From NCBI GenBank assembly GCA_947495575.1, contig CANLZL010000001.1, forward strand, positions 868,001-932,000: a DNA stretch of 64,000 nucleotides, given 5' to 3'. The position numbers and the translations under genes are program-made. This stretch comes from an uncultured Nioella sp. (GTDB taxonomy: Bacteria > Pseudomonadota > Alphaproteobacteria > Rhodobacterales > Rhodobacteraceae). The notes below the pieces were generated by a model. The model was not told the origin of the DNA and made no database searches. It saw nothing but the letters and a program-made list of their open reading frames with translations. Shown here piece by piece: positions 36,382-45,824 of this stretch. The number at the start of each line of letters is the position of its first letter. Positions within the stretch are counted from its first letter, which is position 1.

Positions 36382-38225
36382 TTCGCTTGAACCTCCTCCA
36401 GCCGCTCCAAAGACGCCATCCACAGCGCTTCGGCCCGCATCAGGCCATCTTCCACTTCGGAAAACTTCTTCTGCCAATGCGCCAGATCATTGGCGGAGGC
36501 AGCCTCATAAAGTGTCGGATCAGCCAGCTTTGCCGACAATTTGTCCCGCATTGCGGTGATTTTCTCAACCCGAGCCTCGCATTTGCGAACCTCTGCCCGC
36601 AATTCCAGGATCTGATCGCGCGATGGCTTCTTTGGTTTTGGTGCCTTGGATTTTGGTTTCGACGGGGCATCATCCTTGGACAGCAGCAATCTGCGGTAAC
36701 TGTCCAGATCATCCTCATAAGGGGCCACAGTGCCGTCTTTGACCAGCCAAAGCCGGTCAGCGGCCAGGCTCAGCAAATGCATGTCGTGGCTGACCAGAAT
36801 GACTGCGCCGGAGTAGGCTGTCAGGGCTTCGACCAGCGCCTCACGGCTCTCAATATCAAGGTGGTTTGTCGGTTCGTCCAAGATCAGCATATGCGGCGCG
36901 TCTAATGTCGCCAACAACAAAGACAGTCGCGCCTTTTGCCCACCAGACAGACGCCCAACTTCGGTTTCAGCCTGTTCTGCCATCAGGCCGAATCCGGCCA
37001 GTAGGGCTCGCAACTTGGCCGGTGCTTCATCCGGTCTTGCGCGGCGAAGATGCTGCAATGGTGTTTCGTCGATGTGCAACTCATCAACTTGATGCTGCGC
37101 GAAATACCCTACGCGCAGCTTTGACGAGGAAACTTTCTGCCCCTCGCATGCCTTCAGTTTGTTGGCCAGCAACTTGGAAAGGGTCGATTTCCCTTCTCCA
37201 TTTCGGCCCAGCAAAGCGATACGGTCGTCCTGATCAATGCGAAGGTTCAGCCGTTGCAAGACCGGCGCACCGCCATAGCCCACCGCCGCGCCATCTAATT
37301 GAATGATGGGGGGCGAGAGTTGTTCTGGACTGGGAAAGGTGAACTTTCGGAAAGCACGTTCCTTAGGCGAGCTTATTGGCTCCATTCGTTCCAGCATCTT
37401 CAATCGGGACTGCGCCTGCTTGGCCTTGGTGGCTTTGGCGCGGAACCGGTCAACAAAGCTTTGCAAATGTGCGCGTCGGCTTTCCTGCTTTTTTGACTCC
37501 GCTTCGGCGACCGCCAAACGCGAAGCGCGGGTTTTGGCAAATGTGTCGTAGCCGCCTTGGTATAGCGTCAACTGGCGATCTTCGAGATGCAGGATGTGCC
37601 CGACCGCGCGATTAAGCAGGCCCCGGTCGTGGCTGATAACCAGAACGCTATGCGGATATTTGGCCAGGTAGCTTTCCAGCCAAAGTGCGCCTTCAAGATC
37701 CAGATAGTTGGTCGGTTCATCCAGCAACAACAAGTCAGGGGCGGAGAAGAGAACCGCCGCCAAGGCCACCCGCATGCGCCAGCCGCCGGAAAAGGCCGAA
37801 CAGGGTTGCAACATCTCGTCCGACGTAAAGCCAAGCCCGCGCAAAATGGTTGCGGCTCGTGCCTCTGCCGACCAAGCGTCGATATCGGACAGTCGCATCT
37901 GGATTTCAGCGATCCGGTTCGGGTCCTGACTGTCTTCGGCTAAAAGCGCTGCACGTTCGGTGTCAGCCTCAAGCACTGTCTCCAACAAAGATGTCTCTGA
38001 GGAGGGGACTTCCTGCGCGACACCACCGATCCGCGCGCGAGAGGGCAGGGTGATCTCACCGCCATCCAATGTCAGTTCGCCGCGGATCAAACGAAAAAGC
38101 GTGGTTTTGCCCGTGCCATTGCGACCGACAATTCCAACCTTGTGACCATCGGGAATCGTGGCCGACGCGCCCTCAAGCAATGGGCGCCCGGCGATGGAAA
38201 ATGAGATATCGGAAATCCGTAACAT
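36378..38225 (-). CDS. ABC-F family ATPase (Uup/YheS-like)
   Basis: A 615-residue soluble protein with two ABC domains and no membrane part. Domain 1 has [24 protein letters not shown] and [14 protein letters not shown]; domain 2 has [21 protein letters not shown] and [16 protein letters not shown]. The PtIM-like linker (about 245-300) is Lys/Arg/Gln rich and the C-terminus is a Lys-rich coiled coil ([20 protein letters not shown]). ABC-F proteins act on the ribosome in translation. No clear ribosome site precedes the ATG at 38225, which I chose because it opens directly on domain 1. Confidence 0.9.
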   Translation of the reverse strand: MLRISDISFSIAGRPLLEGASATIPDGHKVGIVGRNGTGKTTLFRLIRGELTLDGGEITLPSRARIGGVAQEVPSSETSLLETVLEADTERAALLAEDSQDPNRIAEIQMRLSDIDAWSAEARAATILRGLGFTSDEMLQPCSAFSGGWRMRVALAAVLFSAPDLLLLDEPTNYLDLEGALWLESYLAKYPHSVLVISHDRGLLNRAVGHILHLEDRQLTLYQGGYDTFAKTRASRLAVAEAESKKQESRRAHLQSFVDRFRAKATKAKQAQSRLKMLERMEPISSPKERAFRKFTFPSPEQLSPPIIQLDGAAVGYGGAPVLQRLNLRIDQDDRIALLGRNGEGKSTLSKLLANKLKACEGQKVSSSKLRVGYFAQHQVDELHIDETPLQHLRRARPDEAPAKLRALLAGFGLMAEQAETEVGRLSGGQKARLSLLLATLDAPHMLILDEPTNHLDIESREALVEALTAYSGAVILVSHDMHLLSLAADRLWLVKDGTVAPYEDDLDSYRRLLLSKDDAPSKPKSKAPKPKKPSRDQILELRAEVRKCEARVEKITAMRDKLSAKLADPTLYEAASANDLAHWQKKFSEVEDGLMRAEALWMASLERLEEVQAK

Positions 38226-38333
38226 AAGGCGCGGTGTGGCCGCATCCCGCGCCAGTGTCAATTGCTGGCTTTTCAAGCGGCGCGCCTCATGCTAGGGCGC
38301 GCTCAAATTCATCTTTATGCGGAGCATAGACCC

Positions 38334-38756
38334 ATGGCGCTGGAACGCACCTTTTCGATCGTTAAACCCGATGCAACCAAACGCAACCTGACCGGCCAAA
38401 TCGTCGCTAAGTTTGAAGAGGCCGGTCTGCGTGTTGTTGCCTCCAAGCGCATTCAGCTGACTCTTGCCCAAGCACAAGAATTTTACGGCGTCCACAAAGA
38501 ACGTCCTTTCTTTGGCGAACTGTGCGAGTTCATGATTTCTGAACCGATCGTTGTTCAGGTTCTCGAAGGTGAAAATGCCATCACGAAAAACCGTGAAGTC
38601 ATGGGCGCCACCAACCCTGCCGAAGCGGCAGAGGGCACCATCCGGAAAGAGTTTGCCTTGTCCATCGGCGAAAACTCCGTCCACGGCTCTGACGCACCTG
38701 AAACTGCTGCTGTCGAAATCGCCTTCTTCTTCTCGGGTCTTGAACTGGTCGGCTAA
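38334..38756 (+). CDS. ndk: Nucleoside diphosphate kinase
   Basis: A 140-residue enzyme that passes the gamma phosphate of ATP to nucleoside diphosphates. [17 protein letters not shown] opens the protein; the active-site His is in [20 protein letters not shown] (near residue 117). The ATG at 38334 has GGAGC upstream. Length is typical. It diverges from the ABC-F gene and ends at a strong terminator. Confidence 0.96.
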   Translation: MALERTFSIVKPDATKRNLTGQIVAKFEEAGLRVVASKRIQLTLAQAQEFYGVHKERPFFGELCEFMISEPIVVQVLEGENAITKNREVMGATNPAEAAEGTIRKEFALSIGENSVHGSDAPETAAVEIAFFFSGLELVG

Positions 38757-38784
38757 GCGACCTGTTTAAAATGAAACAGATTTG

Positions 38785-38821
38785 GGGCCGTTCCTGACAC
38801 CGGGGGGCGGCCCTTATTTTT
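38785..38821 (+). terminator. Intrinsic terminator after ndk
   Basis: GGGCCG (38785-38790) pairs with CGGCCC (38808-38813), followed directly by TTATTTTT. The stop codon of the minus-strand TfoX-C gene (38814-38816) lies in the T-rich run, so the two genes end against each other here. Confidence 0.75.
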
Positions 38822-39170
38822 GTGGAGGGGCGGCGCGAATACCGATTTCGTCCAACACCTTTTCAAACTCCGAAAGATGCAGATCAAAGGATTTCGCCTT
38901 GAGCGCATCAAAGCGTTTTCGCAGCGCCTTCTTCTCCTCGCCCTTGCAATCATTCCATGGGCGGCCTTGCAACGCCATGTGGAGAACGTAGTAGCCAATG
39001 AAATGCGGGCGGGTTCCTGTGCGCATCATTGCGGCATAGGCGTCATCCGCACCGCGGTCATGCAAAGTTTCTGCATCATGGATGCCAGCCCGCTTTAACG
39101 CCTCGGCAAAAGCGGGTCCGATATTGCGAATATCTGTCAGGGGTGTCGGCACCGATACCTCGTTACGCAA
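38814..39170 (-). CDS. TfoX C-terminal domain protein
   Basis: A 118-residue protein. Residues 10-85 match the C-terminal domain of TfoX-like proteins: PLTDIRNIGPAFAEALKRAG with a helix-hairpin-helix-like segment, then DDAYAAMM, and HFIGYYVLHMALQGRPWND. A charged tail follows. The N-terminal TfoX domain is absent, as in many stand-alone members. A role in competence or DNA binding is suggested only by family name. Confidence 0.8.
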   Translation of the reverse strand: MRNEVSVPTPLTDIRNIGPAFAEALKRAGIHDAETLHDRGADDAYAAMMRTGTRPHFIGYYVLHMALQGRPWNDCKGEEKKALRKRFDALKAKSFDLHLSEFEKVLDEIGIRAAPPQK

Positions 39171-39188
39171 GAAACCCCATGCTCGATA

Positions 39189-39293
39189 TCAGATGCTTGC
39201 CCAGTCCTTAAAGGTGACAGGCGCATCTTTTTTCTGCGTGGTGTCGGGTTTAGGTTGTGGGGTCTGTTTCGGGCTCGGCTTGGGATTGGGCAT
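39189..39293 (-). CDS. Small Pro/Lys-rich ORF, 34 residues
   Basis: A very short frame reading MPNPKPSPKQTPQPKP, then a middle DTTQKK and a C-terminal APVTFKDWASI. The ATG has a strong ribosome site (AAAAGGAG) nine bases upstream, which is the main support. It lies 18 bases upstream of the TfoX-C gene's start, on the same strand, and could be its co-transcribed leader. The last eleven residues are the only part that looks folded. I know no family for it. Confidence 0.45.
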   Translation of the reverse strand: MPNPKPSPKQTPQPKPDTTQKKDAPVTFKDWASI

Positions 39294-40421
39294 GTTTCAT
39301 GCTCCTTTTGTCGTGTTTTTGCTGCCTTGGACGAGTTTGCGCTCAAAATGTGGCGCGGTTATGGCATCCGACCGTGGCGCGGACAGCCGAACAAAGGCAC
39401 AATTGTGAACGGCCGGGCCGAGAGGCACGAGCCGCACGGTTTCGGCCCGGTAAGGCGCCGATCACCTCAAACGCCTGAGCCCGAAGGCCGTACCTTTTCA
39501 GAAAAACCCAATAAACATCCGAACTTACACATATTCAATTGCCGAAACATTGTGGGAGTGACGTCAGTAAGGCCCCCCTTTTGATTCGCTACTTGCTTGG
39601 ATGATTGATGCCTGTCCGGAACCAAAGATCGTAAATTCAATCTATTGAAATATGTTCAAATGTGGTTCAAGGCTGCCTTATTCTCGTCACGGTATACAAT
39701 CCGTTTCGTTTTTGGGATCAATCGCTTGTTTTCATTTAAGAAACAATAGCAGATTAATCCGATAAAATGCGACTTCGAAAATTTACTTTGGCTTGTTGGT
39801 GCGCCCAGAAAATCGTTTAGTATTCGAAATTTATAAGAATGCGACCTGAATACGTTTGTTGTTTTGCTGTTTCCGTCATCGAAACAAAGGTGGCAAAAAT
39901 TTGTGGCAACCGTGGCGAATTAAAGGAACGTTAACCTTACCAATCCCTCAATGCTGCCAAATTTCGAACAATTTTCACTTCCTTTGAGACGTATCTTCGG
40001 GGTAATCGTTAATGAGCCCAACTGGGGGGCGATGTCTGAAGGCCACGGGGGCGGCCGCATGAAACCAGTTGATCGGAAGCGATCTGCAGGTGTCCTGTGA
40101 GCCGCGCAATTGTGCGGAACACTGCGAGGAAATGTGCCCTGCCAGGCATGTCTCCGGTGAAGGGTGTCCTTCGCTCATCTGCCAGCCCCGAACGGTCCAT
40201 GCGCCCGCCCTGCTGAACCTAACGACATCGCAAATCAGTTGGATCGTGAATGACAACGATCGCTAGGGGATGTGCGATGACTTTGGTCACCTTGACCACA
40301 CTGCAAATCACAAAGGTCCGGAAGAATCCGGGGCGTGAGTTCGTTGTATCCAAACCAAATTTTGTAAGCCGGACAGCCGCGCAGGGCGCGTGCCTCGGCG
40401 CGGCGTAAAGGAGAATTTGAC
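39294..40421. other. 1.1-kb AT-rich leader of the RTX/Hint gene, no gene seen
   Basis: No supported gene lies here. The part from about 39590 to 39960 is clearly more AT-rich than its surroundings, as in promoter regions. It contains a CtrA-type box at 39920-39935 and the repeated words TTCGAAAATTTA and TTCGAAATTTATA at about 39776 and 39823. The stretch 39960-40400 is GC-richer and may be a long 5' leader. Confidence 0.4.
39920..39935 (+). promoter_or_regulatory. CtrA-type box
   Basis: TTAAAGGAACGTTAAC fits the alphaproteobacterial CtrA consensus TTAA-N7-TTAAC exactly. It lies about 490 bases upstream of the RTX/Hint gene. CtrA controls cell-cycle, motility and gene-transfer genes; a link to this secreted protein is inference. 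Confidence 0.4.
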
Positions 40422-42107
40422 ATGAGTGGCGAAACTCAAAATCCCGGCACTGTTGATGGTGTTGTTGACGGAACCCCAGACAGCGATCTGATTGATCTGG
40501 GATATACAGGTGATCCAGAGGGTGACCGGATTGACAATGGCGATGCCATTTTCCCGGATCACGCACCAGATGACGACGTTGTTCTTGCCGGTGAAGGTGA
40601 TGATACAGTCGAAGCTGGTGACGGTGATGACACTGTTTTTGGCGGTGACGGTGACGATAATATTTCTGGCGAAGATGGCGACGACCTGCTGAAAGGCGAA
40701 GGCGGCAATGACACGCTGGACGGCGGCGACGGAAATGACACCCTTTTGGGTGGCGATGGTGCGACCGATGCCAGCGGCGGCGATGGCGATGACTTGATCG
40801 ATACGCGCCTCGATACAAACCTGCCTTTGCCTGATCGTGGATATCCAGGCCTGTTCCCAGGTGATGGCGACCCTCTTGATGCACGCGACACGATTGACGG
40901 CGGCGCCGGCAACGACACGATCTATTCCGGCGATGACAACGACTATATCGATGGCTGGACCGGCGATGACAGCATAAATGCCGGGTTCGATGACGATACC
41001 GTTCTTGGGTATGATGGTGACGATACCATTGTTGGTGGCGAAGGGTCAGACAGCCTGTTGGGCGAAGATGGCAACGACGTCATCTATGGCGGCCTTGGGC
41101 CAGGATTCCCGGATGAACTGAACATCACTGACGATGGATCAGACGGGAACCCGATCGGGCCGGATGCCGTTACGGATAACGGCCGTGACTTTATCGACGG
41201 CGGCGCTGGCGACGACATTCTCTATGGTGAAGATGACGATGACACCATTTACGGTGGCTCCGGCAACGACACCATCGACGGCGGCATTGACGAAGATGAG
41301 ATCTATGGCGGCGACGACCGTGATGTCATCCTCGGCGGTAATGCTGGTGACTATGTCGATGGCGGCGGCGGCGGCGATGACTATGACACGCTGGATTTGA
41401 CCGGTGCTGGTCCTCTGTCCATCGAATATGACGCCAACCCGGAAAACGGCACTGTCACCTTCTATGACGATGACGGCAATCCAACCGGGACCATGCGTTT
41501 CGAAGAGATCGAAAATGTCATCCCATGCTTTACCCCCGGCTCGCGCATTGCGACCCCGCGTGGCGAAGTTCTGGTCGAAAGCCTGCAACCCGGTGACAAG
41601 ATTATCACTCGTGACAATGGTATTCAGGAAATCCGCTGGATTGGCGCCCGTTCGCTGAACCACCAGGAATTGCGCAAAGCACCGCATCTGCGCCCGATCC
41701 TGATCAAGGCCGGTTCACTTGGTGATGGTTTGCCGGAACGTGATATGCTGGTGTCTCCGCAACACCGGATGCTGGTCGCCAATGACCGCACGCAGCTCTA
41801 TTTCGAAGAGAGCGAAGTGCTGGTGGCTGCCAAACATTTGGTCAACCACGCGGATATCCAGTACATGGATACGCTGCGCACCACCTATATCCACTTCATG
41901 TTTGACCGGCACGAAGTTGTCCTGGCCGATGGCGCCTGGACTGAAAGCTTCCAGCCTGGTGATCAGACGTTGGGTGGCATGGGCAATGCGCAGCGTAACG
42001 AAATCTTCGAGCTCTTCCCAGAGCTGCAGGGCGAAAAGGGCCGCAACGACTATATCGCTGCGCGCCGTGTTCTGAAGGGCCACGAGGCTCGTCTTATCGT
42101 CCGCTAA
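40422..42107 (+). CDS. RTX calcium-binding protein with C-terminal Hint domain
   Basis: A 561-residue acidic protein. Residues about 45-320 hold many glycine/aspartate nonapeptide repeats (GGDGDD, GGEGND, GGAGND), which bind calcium and mark type I secretion substrates. At Cys369 a Hint (hedgehog/intein) domain begins: CFTPGSRIATPRGEVLVESL, then GDKIITRDNGIQEIRWIG and DMLVSPQHRMLV (the His block), ending near residue 515. Such Hint domains may cleave or splice the protein at the catalytic Cys. The ATG has AAGGAG eight bases before it. No signal peptide is seen, in line with type I export. The gene stands alone with a strong terminator; no secretion ATPase is nearby. Confidence 0.88.
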   Translation: MSGETQNPGTVDGVVDGTPDSDLIDLGYTGDPEGDRIDNGDAIFPDHAPDDDVVLAGEGDDTVEAGDGDDTVFGGDGDDNISGEDGDDLLKGEGGNDTLDGGDGNDTLLGGDGATDASGGDGDDLIDTRLDTNLPLPDRGYPGLFPGDGDPLDARDTIDGGAGNDTIYSGDDNDYIDGWTGDDSINAGFDDDTVLGYDGDDTIVGGEGSDSLLGEDGNDVIYGGLGPGFPDELNITDDGSDGNPIGPDAVTDNGRDFIDGGAGDDILYGEDDDDTIYGGSGNDTIDGGIDEDEIYGGDDRDVILGGNAGDYVDGGGGGDDYDTLDLTGAGPLSIEYDANPENGTVTFYDDDGNPTGTMRFEEIENVIPCFTPGSRIATPRGEVLVESLQPGDKIITRDNGIQEIRWIGARSLNHQELRKAPHLRPILIKAGSLGDGLPERDMLVSPQHRMLVANDRTQLYFEESEVLVAAKHLVNHADIQYMDTLRTTYIHFMFDRHEVVLADGAWTESFQPGDQTLGGMGNAQRNEIFELFPELQGEKGRNDYIAARRVLKGHEARLIVR

Positions 42108-42171
42108 AGTTAGCAGCAGGGACTTGGGCGAGAGAGGGGGCCTTTGTACCTCTCCCCTGACCCCGAAAGCC

Positions 42172-42204
42172 AAGGGGCGGCGCGATCAAACGCGCCGCCC
42201 CTTT
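42172..42204 (+). terminator. Intrinsic terminator after the RTX/Hint gene
   Basis: AAGGGGCGGCGCG (42172-42184) and CGCGCCGCCCCTT (42191-42203) form a perfect 13-pair stem with a six-base loop, followed by a T-rich run (TTGTGTTTG). The last codons and stop of the minus-strand nucleotidyltransferase gene (stop at 42186) lie within it, so it may serve both directions. Confidence 0.8.
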
Positions 42205-42785
42205 TGTGTTTGTCGCCACTTGGCCCAATCCTCGGGAGTATTCAGGTTTGTTGTTGCATGGTTGCCCGGCAATTTCACATGGATTACCTGATCTTTTTCG
42301 GCCTTCAGCAAATTTCGCGCGCCCATATCGCCGGTCAATTGCTGCAAGTCAGGGAATAACCGCCGCGGAAAAAGAACGGGGTTCCCCGGCGTTCCGTCCA
42401 TATCAGTCGCACGATGGATTGCATTAGGATTTCGTGAAAACGCATTGAAAAAATGGGATATATCTGACCTTGAAACGTCAGGCATGTCAGATAGGACCAC
42501 AAGGCAACCATCAGCCTTTACCCTCGATAGTCCAGCAATCAGCGATTGAGACATGGGCCGACCTGGGGCCACAGGTACCACCCTGACAGGCAGATCGCAG
42601 ATAACAGCCAACCGATCTTGTTGGCCATCGCCAATCACGACGATGGTCTCGGCAACAGCCGCGCACCTTTCGGCCAAACGCCGCAGTAGTGGCTGCCCGT
42701 CAACAAGTTCCAGCAACTTGTCCGTGCCGCGCATGCGGCTCGAACGTCCTGCTGCCAAGAGCAGGATTTGAATCGAAGCACTCAT
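42186..42785 (-). CDS. MobA-like NTP transferase (molybdenum cofactor type)
   Basis: A 199-residue nucleotidyltransferase. The N-terminal ILLLAAGRSSRMRGTDKLLE is the nucleotide-binding signature with the catalytic Lys, VLSDMPDVS is the metal-binding Asp block, and GTPGNPVLFPRRLF is the substrate block. This set fits the MocA/NTP_transf_3 group that adds CMP to the molybdenum cofactor for xanthine-oxidase-type enzymes, rather than MobA proper. No molybdoenzyme is next to it. The start could be GTG 42791 or ATG 42785; I chose the ATG. Confidence 0.8.
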   Translation of the reverse strand: MSASIQILLLAAGRSSRMRGTDKLLELVDGQPLLRRLAERCAAVAETIVVIGDGQQDRLAVICDLPVRVVPVAPGRPMSQSLIAGLSRVKADGCLVVLSDMPDVSRSDISHFFNAFSRNPNAIHRATDMDGTPGNPVLFPRRLFPDLQQLTGDMGARNLLKAEKDQVIHVKLPGNHATTNLNTPEDWAKWRQTQKGRRV

Positions 42786-42878
42786 ACCCACCTACTTTGC
42801 CGAAATACCCCAGGGGTGGGCGGAGGCAGGATCCCCCCGCGTGTCGGCGCGCCGACGGCAAGTCGATGCGAACATGCC

Positions 42879-44189
42879 CTATCCAAGTTTGCGAATTCTA
42901 AGCTGCGTCAGCCGGTTCTGATCGCGTTCCGCCACTTCAAATCGGAACCCATGAAAGCTGAAAACCTGTCCTTCTACGGGGATCAGTTGCGCTTCATGGA
43001 TGACAAGACCGGCGACGGTGTTGGCCTCTTCATCCGGTAAGTTCCAATCGGTGGCCCGATTCAGATCGCGGATTGTCATACTGCCGTCGATCACATAGCT
43101 GCCATCGGCATCTGGCGTCAGGTTAACCTCATCCTCGACGTCAAACTCATCCGTGATTTCACCGACAATTTCTTCCAAAATATCTTCTAGCGTGATCAGT
43201 CCCTGAAGCGCGCCATATTCATCCACCACAAGGGCGAAATGAGTATGTCGGCGCAGAAATTGCCGCATCTGGTCGTCCAGAGTTGTCGTCTCTGGCACGA
43301 AATAGGGTTTCATCGCGACATCGGTGACACTGAAGGCGGCCAGCCCTGCGTCCGAGGCCTCCGGACCACGCATCAGGCGGTCCATTTCCCGCAAAACATC
43401 TTTCGCGTGAACAAGGCCAATGATGTTTTCCTGATCATCACGGTAAACGGGCAGGCGGGTATATGGGGATTTCAACAGTTGGCTGAGAATGGTCTGGCCA
43501 TCGTCATCTGCATCAATCATCTCGATATTCGACCGGTGCAACATGATTTCTTCTACCGTACGATCGCCCAGATCAAGCGCACCCAGCAGGCGGTCTCGAT
43601 GTTCTTTTTCAACCACACCTTCGGAGTGGCCGAGAGTAATCGCGCCGGCAATTTCCTCCCGCGCAGACAAAACTGCGCTTTCAGGATCGGTGCGCACGCC
43701 AAAAAGACTGAGCATTCCGCGCACCATAATCTGAACCATGGAAACGATCGGTGAGAAAATCAGGATGACCAATCCGATCACCCCTGAAACGGTCGAGGCC
43801 GCGCGTTCGGCATTGGTGATGGCATATGTTTTGGGCAGGACCTCAGCAAAAACCAACACCAAAAGGGTCATGACAAGCGTTGCGATAGCAACGCCGCTTT
43901 CACCGAAGGCCCGCGTGAACAGGGCGGTCGCCAGCGAGGCCGCCAGAATATTGACCAGGTTATTTCCGAGCAGTACCGACCCGATCAGACGCTCGCTATC
44001 TTCGGTCAGTTTTAGGGCATGCGCTGCCTTGCGGGATCCTTTGTCGGCCTGGCTGCGCAGCTTGCCCCGTGAGGCCGCCGTTAGCGCCGTTTCCGACCCC
44101 GAGAAAAAGGCCGAGAGGAACAACAGTGCAAAGATTGCGGCCGCTGTAATCCAGAAGGAGGCGTCGAATGTCGTCTCAAGTTCGGGCAT
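42879..44189 (-). CDS. CNNM/CorC-family membrane protein with CBS pair
   Basis: A 436-residue protein. The N-terminal CNNM (DUF21) membrane domain (about 10-190) includes LFLSAFFSGSETALTAASRGKL. A CBS-domain pair follows (about 210-330; MLHRSNIEMIDADDD, VHAKDVLREMDRL), then the CorC_HlyC domain (about 345-430; GLITLEDILEEIVGEITDEFD). The family is linked to magnesium or cobalt efflux. The ATG at 44189 has AAGGA eight bases before it; a longer frame from 44426 reads non-typical sequence and was rejected. Confidence 0.9.
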   Translation of the reverse strand: MPELETTFDASFWITAAAIFALLFLSAFFSGSETALTAASRGKLRSQADKGSRKAAHALKLTEDSERLIGSVLLGNNLVNILAASLATALFTRAFGESGVAIATLVMTLLVLVFAEVLPKTYAITNAERAASTVSGVIGLVILIFSPIVSMVQIMVRGMLSLFGVRTDPESAVLSAREEIAGAITLGHSEGVVEKEHRDRLLGALDLGDRTVEEIMLHRSNIEMIDADDDGQTILSQLLKSPYTRLPVYRDDQENIIGLVHAKDVLREMDRLMRGPEASDAGLAAFSVTDVAMKPYFVPETTTLDDQMRQFLRRHTHFALVVDEYGALQGLITLEDILEEIVGEITDEFDVEDEVNLTPDADGSYVIDGSMTIRDLNRATDWNLPDEEANTVAGLVIHEAQLIPVEGQVFSFHGFRFEVAERDQNRLTQLRIRKLG

Positions 44190-45137
44190 TTGGGGTCCTT
44201 GGTGGTCGAAAACTGTTGAGGGATGTAGCAAATTGAGGTCCAGCGCTTTGGTTATGGGGCCGCAGGCGGGCGGGATCAAGATTGCAGAGTGGAATTGGGC
44301 AAAACTGTGGCGCGGTTCGAGGTGCGGGTAAAGATCATGGTCCCTGTGCGCCACCGCCCAGATCTTGCTGATTTTCATGGAAAAATGAGGATCACCGACT
44401 GAGTAGCCCGAATCGGAATGTGGCAAGAATTTGCAGATCCAGCACAGTTAGTGGCCCATTGGGCCATTGTTTCGCCAGAATTTGCAACTTATAGTTGTGG
44501 TGTTAAGTTTGTTAAAAATTTTTGCCGGATTAAAGATTTTATTTCGACATGTTCTAGGCACATTTTCGCCGTCTTTTTCCGAACTGTAGGGCCCCCTTTC
44601 GCCGCAACCATTATCGTCCAGAAAGGCGGAGCTATGATGGATTAGCCTATCCAAAAAGTCAGGTGCGGTAACGGTATTGGAGACAATAGCGGAATTTTCC
44701 TAGATCGTTTCCCAATGGACGACAAACGTCCATTGCCCACGCTGAAACCCAAACTTTCTAAATGCCTGAGAAACATCACATAAATTTGCCTGCCTGCCCA
44801 AATTTTGCCTCAAAAATTGACGCAACCACAGGTTGATCAACTGCCGTGGGGAATTGACTAAAATATGCCATAAATGCGAGTTTGGCACCTGTGCGAAAGC
44901 GCTGATCGCGTCATGACTTGGCGAGGATTGCGGAATTCCCGGGCTGCCACCTGGTCTGCAATCATCGCGAAGGTGGGGATGGCGGGGTCGCATCCGAACT
45001 GTCGGCATTCTGCTCGCGCCAGTTCGCACCCAAAAAATGAATGACTTTGATCGCCGTGCCGGAGAGTCGCCGGGCGCGGACGAGGAAGCAATGTTCTGTG
45101 CCCGTCTTTCGGGTGCTGCTCCTAGGAGGGTTGGGTA
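44190..45137. other. 948-base gap with several palindromes, no gene
   Basis: No supported gene is seen. The gap lies between the CNNM gene and the EPS cluster. It holds the perfect palindrome TGGCCCATTGGGCCA (44452-44466), an AT-rich tract around 44495-44545, a nine-pair hairpin with arms CAATGGACG (44713-44721) and CGTCCATTG (44727-44735), GTTGATCAAC (44832-44841), and CTCCTAGGAG (45119-45128), which overlaps the ribosome site of the first EPS gene. It is a likely promoter region for that cluster. Confidence 0.45.
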
Positions 45138-45824
45138 ATGTATGAGCGTATAGGCCTCTATCAAGATGGCCAGGCTCCATATGCGGTTGTGACGGCTCCG
45201 GCAGAGCCGTCCAATAGTGTGTATCGCCGCTTCTTGAAACGACTGACGGATATTGCCATCGTGGTCTTGGTTGCGGCGCCCGCATTCCTGATTGTGGTGA
45301 TTTCGGCTGCAACGATATTTGTCCGTGAAGGGTCAAACCCATTTTACCGGCAACAGCGGATCGGTCTGAACGGCCGTACCTTCGGTATGTGGAAACTGCG
45401 CACAATGGTGGTTGATGCGGATCTGGTGTTGGACGGCTATCTGGCCGAAAACCCGTCGGCGCGCGCCGAATGGACAAAGCATCAAAAACTGAAAAATGAT
45501 CCCAGGATCACGCGGTTCGGCCGGTTCCTGCGCCGGACATCGCTGGATGAATTGCCGCAAGTTTGGAACGTGCTGACTGGTGACATGTCAATTGTCGGGC
45601 CACGCCCAATGATGTGTAATCAGCGCTCTCTGTACCCCGGCACTGAATATTATGCGATGCGGCCAGGCATTACAGGGTTTTGGCAAACCTCCTGCCGCAA
45701 TGAAAGCAGTTTTCATGAGCGGGCCAGTTTCGATCAGGCCTATTTCCGTGAGCTGTCTTTTGTTACGGATCTGGCGGTGATTTTCAGGACGTTCGCCGTG
45801 GTTCTGCGCGGGACGGGGCATTAA
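45138..45824 (+). CDS. ExoY-type undecaprenyl-phosphate sugar phosphotransferase
   Basis: A 228-residue polyprenol-phosphate hexose-1-phosphate transferase that starts the exopolysaccharide repeat unit on the inner membrane lipid carrier. One N-terminal membrane helix (about 38-62) is followed by the catalytic part with FYRQQRIGLNGRTFGMWKLR, the DPRITRFGRFLRRTSLDELPQ block and MSIVGPRPM, ending in MRPGITGFWQTS. GGAGG lies in front of the ATG. The C-terminus overlaps the convergent glycosyltransferase gene by 41 bases. Confidence 0.92.
   Translation: MYERIGLYQDGQAPYAVVTAPAEPSNSVYRRFLKRLTDIAIVVLVAAPAFLIVVISAATIFVREGSNPFYRQQRIGLNGRTFGMWKLRTMVVDADLVLDGYLAENPSARAEWTKHQKLKNDPRITRFGRFLRRTSLDELPQVWNVLTGDMSIVGPRPMMCNQRSLYPGTEYYAMRPGITGFWQTSCRNESSFHERASFDQAYFRELSFVTDLAVIFRTFAVVLRGTGH

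Noticed and set aside
40560-41400. Short tandem DNA repeats that could suggest a CRISPR array or satellite
   Set aside because: The repeats vary in sequence, have a period near 27 bases and translate in frame to calcium-binding RTX nonapeptides.
44832-44841. GTTGATCAAC as an FNR box
   Set aside because: The half-sites touch without the four-base spacer that FNR boxes need.
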